64,000 nucleotides of DNA from Hymenopus coronatus (Eukaryota; Arthropoda; Insecta; Mantodea; Hymenopodidae), in the NCBI GenBank assembly GCA_030762935.1, contig CM060900.1, positions 397,375,132 to 397,439,131 on the forward strand, read 5' to 3'. Positions 48,905 to 58,349 of this stretch are shown piece by piece; the stretch's first letter is position 1; the number at the start of each line of letters is the position of its first letter. The notes under the pieces are model-generated. The model was not told where the DNA came from, searched no databases, and worked only from the letters and a program-made list of their open reading frames with translations. The position numbers and the translations under genes are program-made.

Positions 48905-49440
48905 CTACCACGTAAGTAGTAGAATTCGGTCGGAGCGGACTCGGCCCTGAACCTGAGGCTATTATACCTAGGCCGCATGAGGGGGCTCACCGGGAGAGAG
49001 GGATGAGGTGATAAGACACACCGGTTGGCCGAAACAAGGAGCGACGGCATAGCAAAGAAAGGGTCCCTAAATTTTCCAGATTGAAGCAACCCCAGTCGGA
49101 CAGACAGACCAGGGCTCCTGCCCCACAAAGGGCCCAACGCCCTCATCAGGAGCAGTCCTCCTCACCCCGCAACCAGCTGAAGTTGAGCATCCTATTCCTC
49201 TGCAACGCCGTACCGAGCACCATCTCATTTACAAGTCTAAAGGAGATATGATGGATGAATGCAATGACATGAAAGGATAGGAAATTCCGGGGATGAAGGA
49301 AACCTACTCGGCATTTACCTTGAGACGCCAGGAAACCCCAGAAATAAACCATAGTCAGGTCGGACGTTCACCGGAGACGAACTCATAAACTCCCGAATAA
49401 GGGGACCACAGACGAAGCCGCCTGAGCCATTCCGTTCGGT
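48905..49440 (-). repeat. Long SINE-like repeat, family G, copy 2
   Basis: Second copy of the 0.5-kb family at 38045-38590 (shared blocks described there). The head end ('gttcaccggagacgaactc' on the plus strand, 'cgcctgagccattccgttcg' at the end) is at about 49370-49440. It abuts family R copy 3. Confidence 0.7.
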
Positions 49441-50590
49441 GCGAACAGAGTAAGTACAGGAGGTATTGTATTCCACCAAAGCATCCTATACTGAGATTAG
49501 ACCGGAAATATATGTTTTGAGGTCCCTTGAATTTAAAAAGTAAGTAATTTAGAAATGTATTCATGTGTGTCTGTGAACAGGCATGACTCAGAAATGAAAA
49601 GTCTGTTTCACACTGAACTTGGTGTTTTAGTTCAGCATCTTTCAAAGATGCAACATGAAGGTATTCAAGAAAATTGCCCCATCGAAAATGACTCTTTGGA
49701 TGGAAATATTTTCGATTTTCTTCTCAAAAATGGATTTAACGATTTTGATTACAGCGTCATGTGTTTAAGATATATTCTTGAAAATAAAATGTATATCTTG
49801 AATTTTCTGGGAATAACCTATGAAGTCATCTTCATTCGGGATTAAACCGTAAGAGATGGACCAAATGTTACCACACAAAATATATGGATCTGGTTAAAAT
49901 ACAATAGTCGCCCTCCGTGGTGTAATGGTTACCATGCTAACTTCATATACCCAAGGTCGCGGGTTCAAACCCGGCGAAGGACGATGGATTTTTTTGGGGC
50001 CTAAAAATCCTTGGCATGACTTACTTCGGAAGGGAAGTAAATCCGTGGGTCCCGTGTCATAGATTTACGGCACGTAAAAGAACCTCAAGCCTGATAGAAA
50101 GGCCTCTGAGCTAATTAAACGGTCTTTCACGCCCAGTATAGAATGGGACGCTGAGAACCACAGCAGTTAAAGAGCGTCCATAAATAAAACGTCATTTCAT
50201 TTCGTTAAAAAACAATTTATGTGAGGCACATTTTGCTGTGGGGTTAGCCATTTAAGAGGTATTCCTTATTATTGGTTTAAATTTCATAATACTTTTTCAA
50301 ACTAGAGGTTGTCATTTACTTTTATTTGTAACTTTATTTTCTTTTTTCACATATCAACCAGCACTTAAAAGAAAAGACCATCGCTTTAGCCTAGTGTAAT
50401 TCCTTGTTTCCCTTCTACCTACTAGGAAGTAAATAATAACCTCATTTATGCTAATTGTTATCTCGAATGCCGTGCAGTGAATAGAGGAATGAACTTTTGT
50501 AAGAATCGTTTGTTGTGGAATAGGTAGAGAAAGGCATGAGACAGTAACGCATCAGATTATTATTAAACTGTTCTCCAAACGCCAGGCTTT
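49440..50590 (+). repeat. Interspersed family R, copy 3, split by a SINE
   Basis: Left part 49440-49905 carries 'ggtattgtattccacc', 'accggaaatatatgttttga', 'aaccgtaagagatgga'. Right part 50204-50590 carries 'agcctagtgtaattccttg' and 'tcgaatgccgtgc'. A family A SINE lies between them at 49906-50203 with matching flanking duplications, so R was there first. A 96-codon frame in the left part has no match. Confidence 0.75.
49906..50203 (+). repeat. SINE family A, reference full-length copy with TSD
   Basis: The head has the A-box region 'tggtgtaatggttacc' and a perfect-looking B box 'cgggttcaaacccgg'. The body holds 'aagaacctcaagcctgatag', 'cccagtatagaatgggacg', 'ccacagcagttaaagagcg', and the element ends with 'aataaaac' and a 'tcatttcatttcg' tail. 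It is flanked by a 13-bp duplication, 'gttaaaatacaat' (49893-49905) and 'gttaaaaaacaat' (50204-50216), one mismatch. Uninterrupted R copy 1 keeps the empty site. Pol III transcription from the internal promoter is expected from the family type. Confidence 0.95.
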
Positions 50591-50599
50591 GTTCCATCT

Positions 50600-50900
50600 C
50601 CACTTAACTAACTAGTTTATAGTTTGGCCATTGTTTGGCGCTTGTGGCTGCTCAATTTTCCAAGAAAAGTCGCCAACGTTTGAGCTAAAACACCGCGAGA
50701 TGCAGTAAATTCGCCAGAGTCGTTTTAGCCCGAAACTGCATTTAAACTGGATTCAAATAACGGGAATATTAAAACAATAGGTGCAGATCCCCTGAACAAC
50801 ATCGCTATTCTCGCGGATTTCACTAATTCAGTTTAGTCGGCAGTTTCCTCTGCGCATGTGCGGTATTAACAAAACGGAGTACTTTAATATATCCCGGACT
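50600..50900. other. No recognised feature
   Basis: Unique-looking sequence of mixed composition between family R copy 3 and a family C SINE. Confidence 0.4.
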
Positions 50901-50904
50901 TATA

Positions 50905-51275
50905 AGAGAGTAGGGGTGGCGTCGTGGTCCTATCTAGGCGGCCTGGGTTCGATCCCAAGCGACAGCATGAGGGATTTGCTGTGTACGAAGCTGTTTCTGG
51001 GCGGGTTTTCTCCGGGTCTTCAGGTTTCCCCCGCCACTTATTCCAACAATTGCTCCATTATCACCTTTCCTATCATCCATTTCGCTTTCATTTCATATCA
51101 TCCACTTCCTAATACTCATAACTGGCTAAGGGTCGACCACTCATATCAGGTTCTCCATTGCATGGTTTCGTGCGGTTGGCTCACCATTAGGCTTCTGATC
51201 CCTAGGCATCCGCTTGTAAATCCTAGGGGGTTCTCCGTCCTAAATACTGGGAGGGTAAGCCGACTACGAAAATAA
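50905..51275 (+). repeat. SINE family C, full-length
   Basis: The head begins 'gtggcgtcgtggtcctatc' and has a strong B box 'tgggttcgatcccaagcg'. The hairpin core runs from 'gggcgggttttctccggg' to 'tttcccccgcc'. The C tail then shows 'tttcatatcatccacttcc', 'cattaggcttctgatccc' and 'cttgtaaatccta'. It is the reference copy for family C here. Two plus-strand frames of 139 and 62 codons are repeat shadows. Confidence 0.85.
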
Positions 51276-51279
51276 GAGA

Positions 51280-51480
51280 GGATGGGTAGTTCACATCTCC
51301 TCTTAAAGCCACTCTTATCTAAGTTGTCGTTCCTTAAACCGCTATGTGTTAGCATCTTGAAATTGAGTAAATAAGGAAGTTTTCCAAATGTCGACAAAAA
51401 CGTTTGCTATTACAAGGCACACATATTCCTCTAGTAATCGGAACTAACTACTACGCGTGGTCGTGTTTAATACCAATAAC
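51280..51480. other. No recognised feature
   Basis: Short unassigned stretch between two SINEs. Confidence 0.4.
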
Positions 51481-51481
51481 A

Positions 51482-51628
51482 CGTGGGATTTTTGGTGGAT
51501 AAAGTGGCGCAGGTGTGGGCTTTCTCCGGGTTCCCCTCCATCACATTCCACTAATGCTCCATCTTCATTCCATGTGTCATCACCTGCGGTGCTATTGTAG
51601 TAAAAGCGGACTTAAACACTATTTAAAA
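51482..51628 (+). repeat. SINE family B, 5'-truncated
   Basis: Starts within the core region ('gggatttttggtggataaag', 'gctttctccgggttcccctc') and keeps the B tail ('aatgctccatcttcattcc', 'cacctgcggtgctattgtag', 'taaaagcggacttaaacact'). Head missing. Confidence 0.8.
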
Positions 51629-51639
51629 AATAACATTTT

Positions 51640-52700
51640 AAAGCTGTAAATGTTTACACAACCCCAACATGTGTGCATGAATGTGGGTTTCGTTATGAAT
51701 TAAGGTAAACGTTGAATAATAGAGCCGCTGCATCACCACAATTGCTTATTAGCAAATTGTAGCCATAACAGCAGTGATAATAAAAACAGCAATATTGAAT
51801 GAAGGAATTTATCACAAAAAAAGATAAAATAAAGTCGTTTTGCCGAATTATATTTCTGGCAATATCTCCTGTAAAGGTATTAATTATTTAATTACACTTT
51901 TGAATGATTGTTAGCCTCTTGATAAGTTTCGGCAATACGAAATGAGCACTAGAAGTAAACAAATTTTTTTCTTCCAAAAGAACTTCTTTCTAAAAAAAAA
52001 AAAGTATATATCATACTCAAAATACACAGGTATAAAGTAATTTAATCATCCAAAATTTATCTTTCTTTTTGCGGTGAAAACGGATTTTCAAGTAGTTGTA
52101 ACCCAGGGCATTTATTCCGAAAATATTCATTAAATAGGTCTGGTGTACACATTTACGTAAACTATCTAAAGAAGACTTCAATTCCTTCTTCATGCAAAGA
52201 GAATTACAGCGTAGTCTGGTGGGTGGCGTAGGTACTTGTAGATACGCAGAAAAGAAAACGGAAGATAGGAAAACAAAGTACTCAAAAACAGCCCCTTCAG
52301 CGCCATCCAATTCATCCTTTGTTTGGGTACAACAGTAGTTATACGGATATATCGTATACACGCGCCAGAACCGGAAGAATCGGCTTACTCATCGGTTTTA
52401 CTCATACCGACCCTAGACTCTCAACTCGGACGTGCTACGTCGTCTTCCGCGTAACGACGGTCAACCCCATCAAGGTGGCTCCTTTCTTACGAAGAGCTGC
52501 AACTATTTTTCCATCCACGGAAGCTCCATTTCACCTCTGGAATTGTGGATTTGAACCGAACTGCTCCAAACTGCTTCATGGGCCATTTAAGTAAGTTACC
52601 CAGATATATGAGAACCATGGTTTCCGGATTCTTAGTTCTATTATCTCGTTCAACCAATTTTTAGGTAAACATTACTCATCAGCAATATTGTATATTGAAC
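51640..52700. other. No recognised gene
   Basis: AT-rich until about 52340. A GC-richer patch at about 52360-52600 contains 'gtggatttgaaccga', a possible decayed B-box complement, without a convincing head. Confidence 0.4.
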
Positions 52701-53189
52701 AAAAGCCAGTGGCGTGCATACAGGCCAAACGCTTAGAGACAGACAATATCCAGAATTATTAATAATATATGTCACTATAAACACATAGTTATTTAATAAT
52801 ATCTAGATAAATCGTAATGCTACTCCCAAACACGTATACCTAATACGCTACATTACCGATAATGATTTTAAGCCAGCCATAGCAATTTCCCTGCAGCTTC
52901 AGCTGAACAGCGAGAGACCTGCGCGCGCCTCTCTGAAGCTTACAGGTCGTATGCGTGTTTCACTGCTCCAAAGAAGCTAGCTTCGGAGTGGGGTTAACAG
53001 TAAGCAACAGCTTAACTTAGAATTCAGTCTAAGCAAACGAATTTGAGACATTCGGTGATCAGCAGCCGAACAGGGACTGTCTGTTTATTATCTAAGATCG
53101 TTTGTAATTATAGCTGCTTTCAGAGAAAATAGAATATAAATTGCGCTTGATGACCAACTGAAAAAAAAAAAACATACGCAATCAAAAAT

Positions 53190-54180
53190 GCGCAAACAGG
53201 GTTATCACTAAAAGGCTTGTTAGTGCAGTAAGTTTTCTGAAAAAACAGAATTGGCATTTCAAGGTCATGCTCAAGTAACAAATTCTGTTAATCAAGGCAA
53301 TTATGTGGAACTGTTGAAGTACACTGCAGTATATGATCCTCTTTTTGTGCAGTACTTACTTAGAAACCTCCATGTTGTTTAAAGTAATTTATAATTGAAT
53401 TAAAAGCGGCATAATACAAGCCGTAGTTTTACGCTTTTGCCAACTATAAAATATGAAATTGTGGGTATACCTTTTGTTCAACACAATGGAATTACTTTTC
53501 AAGGCTGGTAAGTATGTGTGCAGGAAAATCACTCAATTTTGTAATGTATTTAATGCTATGTGAGAACATCCTCAAGAAATTGATTCGTGGACTTTAGTAC
53601 CAGTGGAAGATTTAAAATTTGCTTTTCTCTTAAACATATCCGACAAAATATTCCTTTTCATTTATGTGTTGGGTAGCATACTTCAAAACAAAATTCAATA
53701 GAACATCCAAAAAGCTCGCCACTCAACAGCCGCCTTACTTAATGACAGAATAATTTTTTGCAATACCGAGTCTCAGTTGGAAGAGTCTTTGAAGAGGAAA
53801 ATATCAAATAAACTTATCTATTCTAAAGCGTTTGATAACATTGATAACTGTTTGGACGTAAGATTCTAAGATTATTCTAAATTGAGAATTTTCAACTTAT
53901 TTTCACGTAAAAGCTATAGAGAAATAACTGTAGTGTACAGTACAATAGATGAGAAATAAAACCACAAATGAACTCGAACTATTGAGCACAAATTCAATGG
54001 TAAAACAAAATCTTCCACTGTTTAAAATATTAGCGTCACTCTGTATACAATTTCTGGGAGTACATTTTCAGTAGAAATTTCGTTTTCAGTGTGAAAGAGA
54101 ATCAAAGGTCACTCGGAATCCTACTGGAGAAGACAGAGACTTTCCCATTTTGTAATCATTTCAGCTGAAGCTCGCTTACT
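53190..54180 (+). pseudogene. hAT transposase relic (ZMYM1-like type)
   Basis: The plus strand encodes E-L-A-F-Q-G-H-A-Q-V-T-N-S-V-N-Q-G-N-Y-V-E-L-L-K, then Y-D-P-L-F-V-Q-Y-L (about 53245-53375). This is the L-A-F-R-G-H...G-N-F-x-x-L-L...Y-D-P block of ZMYM1-like hAT transposases, just ahead of the catalytic domain. At about 54060-54180 frames give S-F-S-V-x-K-R-I-K and R-L-S-H-F, resembling the hAT C-terminal dimerisation domain (E-R-x-F-S-x-L-K-x-I-K). Stops occur throughout. The catalytic middle is not recognisable. The 2.7-kb insert begins a few bases after the C-terminal motif. Confidence 0.7.
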
Positions 54181-54188
54181 AAGAGAAG

Positions 54189-54219
54189 TGAGGCCGTCAA
54201 GTGTAAAATTCTTCTTATC
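54189..54219 (+). repeat. Left TIR of the DUF7869-type element
   Basis: Begins 'tgaggccgtcaagtgtaaaa'. Pairs with 56863-56893 at 26 of 31 positions; the outer 15 bases are identical. Confidence 0.9.
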
Positions 54220-54351
54220 TAAACATTAAAAAAAAAATGAATTTGTCATGGGATTCAATACTTATTGCAGTTCTCTATAAACTGGTGACTCTAGGTTTGA
54301 ATAAAAATTCATCTAATACGCCTTCAAGAGCACAGAAAACTGCTCTTTAAT

Positions 54352-54480
54352 GCAAAACTCTTCAAATTCATTGTGGCGGTTGATGCAGATCCGTCTTACA
54401 ATTCACAGCAAAACTTGTCTTATCCAATATTTGTGTCATTACAATTGTGCTGTGTGAAGAGCAAAACTCGCTTTATCCAA
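54352..54480 (+). promoter_or_regulatory. Left subterminal repeat motifs, candidate transposase-binding sites
   Basis: Motif near CAAAACTCGCYTTAYCCAA. Copies: 54408-54428 ('aaaacttgtcttatccaa'), 54461-54480 ('aaaactcgctttatccaa'), and a weaker one from 54352 ('gcaaaactcttcaaattca'). The TIR itself contains a degenerate version in the same direction. Repetition near both ends is typical of transposase-binding arrays. Confidence 0.6.
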
Positions 54481-54939
54481 CTCTAAGAAATATAGTTCTT
54501 TCGCTTCTGTATTTTCCTACATTGGCAGTACTGCGTAATTGTAATTGTTGTTGTTTAGCTTTGACTGGTAAGGTGCTGACGTGATATTATGGAGTCCTCT
54601 GATATCTAAAAATTTGTAGAAAGGATTAGTAGAACTAGGAATGTGAATCGAAATGTGAAAGAGAGAAGAAGGAAAGGTATGTGTCATCGTATTTCAATTA
54701 AAAGTATTCTTCCTTGTTCACAAATGTGACTCATTAAGGAGTAAGCAGATATGTTAAACATTGTTAAAGGCATTCAGCAAGCCTCGGCCCACGCATGCCT
54801 GTCTGCAGTCACAACAACAAGTCATTCCAATGCAGCAACTTGATACAGAAGGATGTAAGGAAATGCCACGAAAACTTCTACAGCTGCAGTTCTAAAATTA
54901 AACAAGACTGCATTATGACTTACTGTTCTACTGATATAG

Positions 54940-56342
54940 CTAAACGCTAAACGGCAGCGTGCAGTCAAGGCGGTTCTCGGAAGAGTTTTACAACAAAGTA
55001 TCACGTGAAACATGTAGAAGGTCCACAAGTTCAGGTCTGTCAGAAAATGTTTCTAGACAGTTTGCAAATATCAAAAGGCAGAGTGCAGTGCGTCTATAAA
55101 ACACATCTTGAAACTGGAGTGGCGTCAAAGGAACTGCGAGGTGGAGACAGGGTGTCACAAAAAATAGTAATAAGAGGGAATCTGTAATTAAATACATACA
55201 GAAATTTAAAGTACTTGACGTCCATTATTGCAGGAACAAAACCTAAACACGGCAATACTTTCCAGGCGAATTGATCATTAATAAGATGAGACATATGTAT
55301 AAAGCAGAAGTATTCAATTCGTTAAAGGTCTTTAAGAATTTCTTTGGCAATATTTCTAATACAACATTTAATATAGTCTTCAACAGCCCTGTTTCTGATG
55401 TATGTTCAGTTTGCCTTTCTTATGATGAGAAAATAAAACTAGAAACAATAAAACTAAACGTTTTGATTTACTGATAGTTAAACGAATACACAAACTTAGA
55501 GCTAAGGCTTATTTTGATCTTCTGCAAGAAGAAGATGATAAAGTAGCAACATTTTCATTTTATTGTCAGAAAAATATGTACTGCCAAAAATATAGGATCA
55601 AGCAGCAAACTACAGTAGACAGTTATAGATGTATAGCTTCACCACTGTGCAGGGTTCATCCAAGACAACACTGACAAAACAGAATATTTCTAATTTTGTT
55701 TTTCGACAGAAAATGAACGTCCTAAAGGTTCATACAAAATTGGGTCAGCGGTATAGAATCATTTGTGCAAATCTTATTTTTCTGGAATTAAGAAAGTTAG
55801 GCTATTTGCAGATGGCTGCTGTGGACTAAATAAAAACACTACTATGATAGGCATGTGTAATAAATGGCACCACAGAATGTGAAGGTGATAGAAATGATAT
55901 TTCCTATTCCTGGCCATTCATTCATCCCTCCCGATTGTGTTTTCGGGCTAATAGAGAAAGATGTAAGAATAGAAACACTTATTAGTAGGCCTGAAGAATA
56001 TTTTGAAATCTATACAAATCATGGAACGGTAATGGGGTTAGGGATAGATGTACCTGTACAAGATTTGAAGTATGCTGCAAAGGAAACATTGAAGTCACCA
56101 GGATCCTGGAATTTTAAATTAAAGGCTTCTAAACGTATAATTTTATACAACGTTCTACTTCAGACAAAGTTCTAGGTGAGGCAAATTATCGGTCAGATTT
56201 GTGTGTAGGAAAGACCATTGGAGAAACCTTAGAAATGCTTATTGTAAAGAATTCAGATGTATATGTGTTAGTAAAGGAGGAAAAGTTTCAAGATATCAGA
56301 AATGTATTAAAAATATTTAGGCTAAAACTGGGAGGAAAATGA
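54940..56342 (+). pseudogene. DUF7869-type protein, probable transposase, frameshifted
   Basis: The translation, over shifting frames, shows ordered motifs. V-C-Q-K-M-F-L-D-S-L-Q-I-S-K-G-R-V and E-T-G-V-A lie near 55030-55125 and look helix-turn-helix-like. H-Y-C-R follows near 55225. Then K-M-R-H-M-Y, and F-N-I-V-F-N-S-P-V-S-D-V-C-S-V-C with two cysteines (55365-55420). Next H-K-L-R-A-K-A-Y, and L-F-A-D-G-C-C-G-L-N-K-N (Asp codon 55811-55813), then G-H-S-F-I-P-P-D-C-V-F-G-L-I-E-K (55910-55965). R-S-D-L-C near 56195 and a TGA stop at 56340-56342 end it. These order-conserved motifs match a family I recall as insect DUF7869 proteins; the name needs checking. The A-D-G-C-x-G-x-N-K-N block resembles an RNase H-fold catalytic Asp. 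About 470 codons remain, with at least four frame disruptions. Confidence 0.7.
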
Positions 56343-56646
56343 AAGCCTTTTATTTTACAATAATATAATAACTAAAATCAATATTGTCAATGAAGAAGCA
56401 GATGCTGTTTGTTAAAGCTTCTTGGATAGCGAGGATGGATGTTTGCTTTTTGAACATAAATGATTCACTCTTATGTGAAAAGGGTGTCAAAATTGTGAAA
56501 ATGTTGCTTTTTAATCAGTATGAAGTCAGAAATTGTTATATTTAAACAAATATTGCAAGCAGTCGATTATTAACATTGTCCAACTAAATATTAAGAATTA
56601 AATGTGAAAAAGTTTGCACTTGATTGAAATTTAATATTGTGTTTCC

Positions 56647-56698
56647 ACCAAAACTCGCCAAATCCACTACCGTTGTGTCCAAAACTCGCCTTACCCAA
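56647..56698 (+). promoter_or_regulatory. Right subterminal repeat motifs
   Basis: Two copies 32 bases apart: 56647-56666 ('ccaaaactcgccaaatccac') and 56679-56698 ('ccaaaactcgccttaccc'). Both are in the same direction as the left set, while the right TIR holds the motif in reverse. They lie 165-215 bases inside the right end. Confidence 0.6.
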
Positions 56699-56862
56699 TT
56701 TTTATTTTGATTTACCGCCATATTATTTGAAAATGATTTTCCAGAGAATGCAGACATCTTTAAGGGTCTAGTTGGGACATGATAATGTTAGGAGAGTTTT
56801 AAAATGTTCTGCTGTTTTCCTAATTTTAGTTTTTTGCGTTTTCTGAAAATTTGTTTTACCTG

Positions 56863-56893
56863 TATAAGGCGAGTTTTGCACTTGACGGCCTCA
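56863..56893 (-). repeat. Right TIR of the DUF7869-type element
   Basis: Complement begins 'tgaggccgtcaagtgcaaaa' and continues 'ctcgccttata', which is also a good copy of the subterminal motif. Confidence 0.9.
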
Positions 56894-57309
56894 AGCAATA
56901 AAAGGGAACAGTTCTAAAGAAACAGAAAATTAATACATTTGTTTCCCAGCAAAGAAGGGTGGATTTTCATTTCCCTTGATCTTACAGAGTGTCAGAAGTG
57001 AATTTAAATCCAGAAATTAACAATTTTCAGTTAATGTTTACAGATGATAACTTTATTAAATATAGTATTTCAGTAACTATTCTTTCAATTTAAACCATTC
57101 CAGTCACGATTGTTATCTTTAATATGTATACCTTTAATTTAAATTATCAGTTAACTTTTTATCTTTAATGTTTATTCCTTTGATTTATACTACTGCTGGT
57201 AATGATTTTTACCAAGGCAACCCCGTTCCTTTATTTACTGTTCTTTAATTAAAAACTAAAATATTCATTGCTTCGGCTATCTGAATGGTCACAGCACGCC
57301 ACTGCTGTT

Positions 57310-57550
57310 CACGGAACTTACACGTCTCTTGGCTCTTATAACACTAAGTTCAGCTAAATCGGACAGGCGATTGATTCTTTACCTTCCGAGCTCGACTCTT
57401 ACGAAATTCAAAGAAATGGCTAGTAACTTCACATTGGTAACTTGTTGTCCACGTTTCCAAAACCACACATCTTGTATAGAATTTTCCGATTCAATTTACA
57501 AAGAGTGTCTCTTCCATCCGTGCTACTGTTCACGTTAAGGTTAACTTTAT
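57310..57550. other. No recognised feature
   Basis: Short unique-looking stretch between the hAT right end and a SINE target site. Two overlapping chance frames only. Confidence 0.4.
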
Positions 57551-57563
57551 ACTTCACTTCGAT

Positions 57564-57859
57564 AAAAAATGATAAATGGAGTGCTATTTATGGACGCTCT
57601 TTAACTGCTGTGGTTCTCAGCGTCCCATTCTATACTGGGCGTGAAAGACCGATTAATCAGAGGCCTCTCTATCAGGCTTGAGGTTCTTCTACGTGCCTTA
57701 AATCTACGACACGGGACCAACGGCTTTACTTCCCTTCCGAAGGAAGCCATGCTAAGGATTTTTACGCCCGAAAAAATCCATCGTCCTCCGCCGGGATTGA
57801 ACCCGCGACCTTGGGTATATGAAGTTAGCATGGTAACCATTACACCATGGAGGGCAACT
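57564..57859 (-). repeat. SINE family A, full-length with TSD
   Basis: Minus-strand copy with an intact-looking head at the high end: plus-strand 'gggattgaacccgcgacc' is the B-box complement and 'tggtaaccattacacca' the A-box complement. Flanks carry a 12-bp duplication with one mismatch, 'cttcacttcgat' (57552-57563) and 'cttcactttgat' (57860-57871). It is one of the two least diverged A copies, though part of the 'agctaatta' block is missing. Confidence 0.92.
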
Positions 57860-58039
57860 CTTCACTTTGATTATGGCCATGTCCAGTTTACCAAAGGGAC
57901 GCCTACCACCTCGAACCCCAAGAGATCTTTTGTGCATACACCCTCGGGAGGAATGCACAATTGAACTGAAGAGACCGCAGGAGACATATGGGCCACAGAA
58001 CGGGTCGGCGCAGTCGACAAACATGCGAAGAGTTCCCTG

Positions 58040-58345
58040 GGTCACTCAGAGACACTGTAGGGCTGCTTAGAGTCCTCTCTTTAGTGCGATTGGGAAAACT
58101 CGGCCTAGTAGTAGAGGCTCGAAAGGCTCTCACCTGGCAGGGTTGTGAAATACTTCCAAGGAGCAAGCAACTGCGCCATCCGTCCGACACCGACCTCCGC
58201 TCAGTTTTGAAGTCAACCTGAATCAGGAAAGAGGGAGATTGAAATGAGAGGAAACGAGAAAGATAGGAAATCTATGACAAGAGTATACCAACCCCAGCGT
58301 ACGACTTATCAAATAAAAACTCCATGTTCAGAGTGAGCGGTCTAA
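58040..58345 (-). repeat. SINE-like repeat, family H, head-truncated
   Basis: Shares with the 25.8 kb copy the order 'actgcgccatc', 'tgaaatgagaggaaa.gag', 'taccaacccca' and 'aaactccatg.tcagagtg'. The B box is not recognisable after 58345. Overlapping plus- and minus-strand frames in 57641-58221 are repeat-derived. Confidence 0.6.
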
Positions 58346-58349
58346 CTTC

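Larger units (their letters stand above)
54189..56893 (+). mobile_element. TIR DNA transposon carrying a DUF7869-type gene, nested in hAT
   Basis: Ends are an imperfect inverted repeat: 54189-54219 and 56863-56893 agree at 26 of 31 positions and both start 'tgaggccgtcaagtg'. Length is 2705 bases. It contains one broken gene on the plus strand (54940-56342), described separately. Several copies of a roughly 19-bp subterminal motif lie near both ends. hAT sequence on the left stops precisely at the TIR. No long TSD was found; an 'ag' dinucleotide occurs on both flanks, which could be a 2-bp duplication or chance. I do not recognise an established superfamily with this combination. Confidence 0.75.
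52707..57304 (+). mobile_element. hAT-type DNA transposon remnant, interrupted by another element
   Basis: Bounded by a perfect 11-bp inverted repeat, 'cagtggcgtgc' at 52707-52717 and its complement at 57294-57304. C-A-G-T-G-style ends are usual for hAT. Between them the transposase relic described separately lies at about 53190-54180. The block 54189-56893 is a different TIR element inserted inside. Removing it leaves about 1.9 kb, short for an autonomous hAT, so internal deletion is likely. The expected 8-bp TSD was not found: flanks 'acaaaagc' and 'ctgttcac' do not match. The boundaries therefore rest on the TIR alone. Confidence 0.6.

Noticed and set aside
49909..49985. Functional tRNA gene
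   Set aside because: A and B boxes are good, but the unit continues into the SINE A body, is flanked by TSDs and its acceptor arms do not pair well; it is a SINE head.
50856..51275. 139-codon open frame
   Set aside because: Covers a full-length family C SINE including head and tail; a repeat shadow.
54180..56905. 8-9 bp TSD around the DUF7869-type element
   Set aside because: Flanks 'aagagaag' and 'agcaataa' do not match; only an 'ag' dinucleotide is shared.
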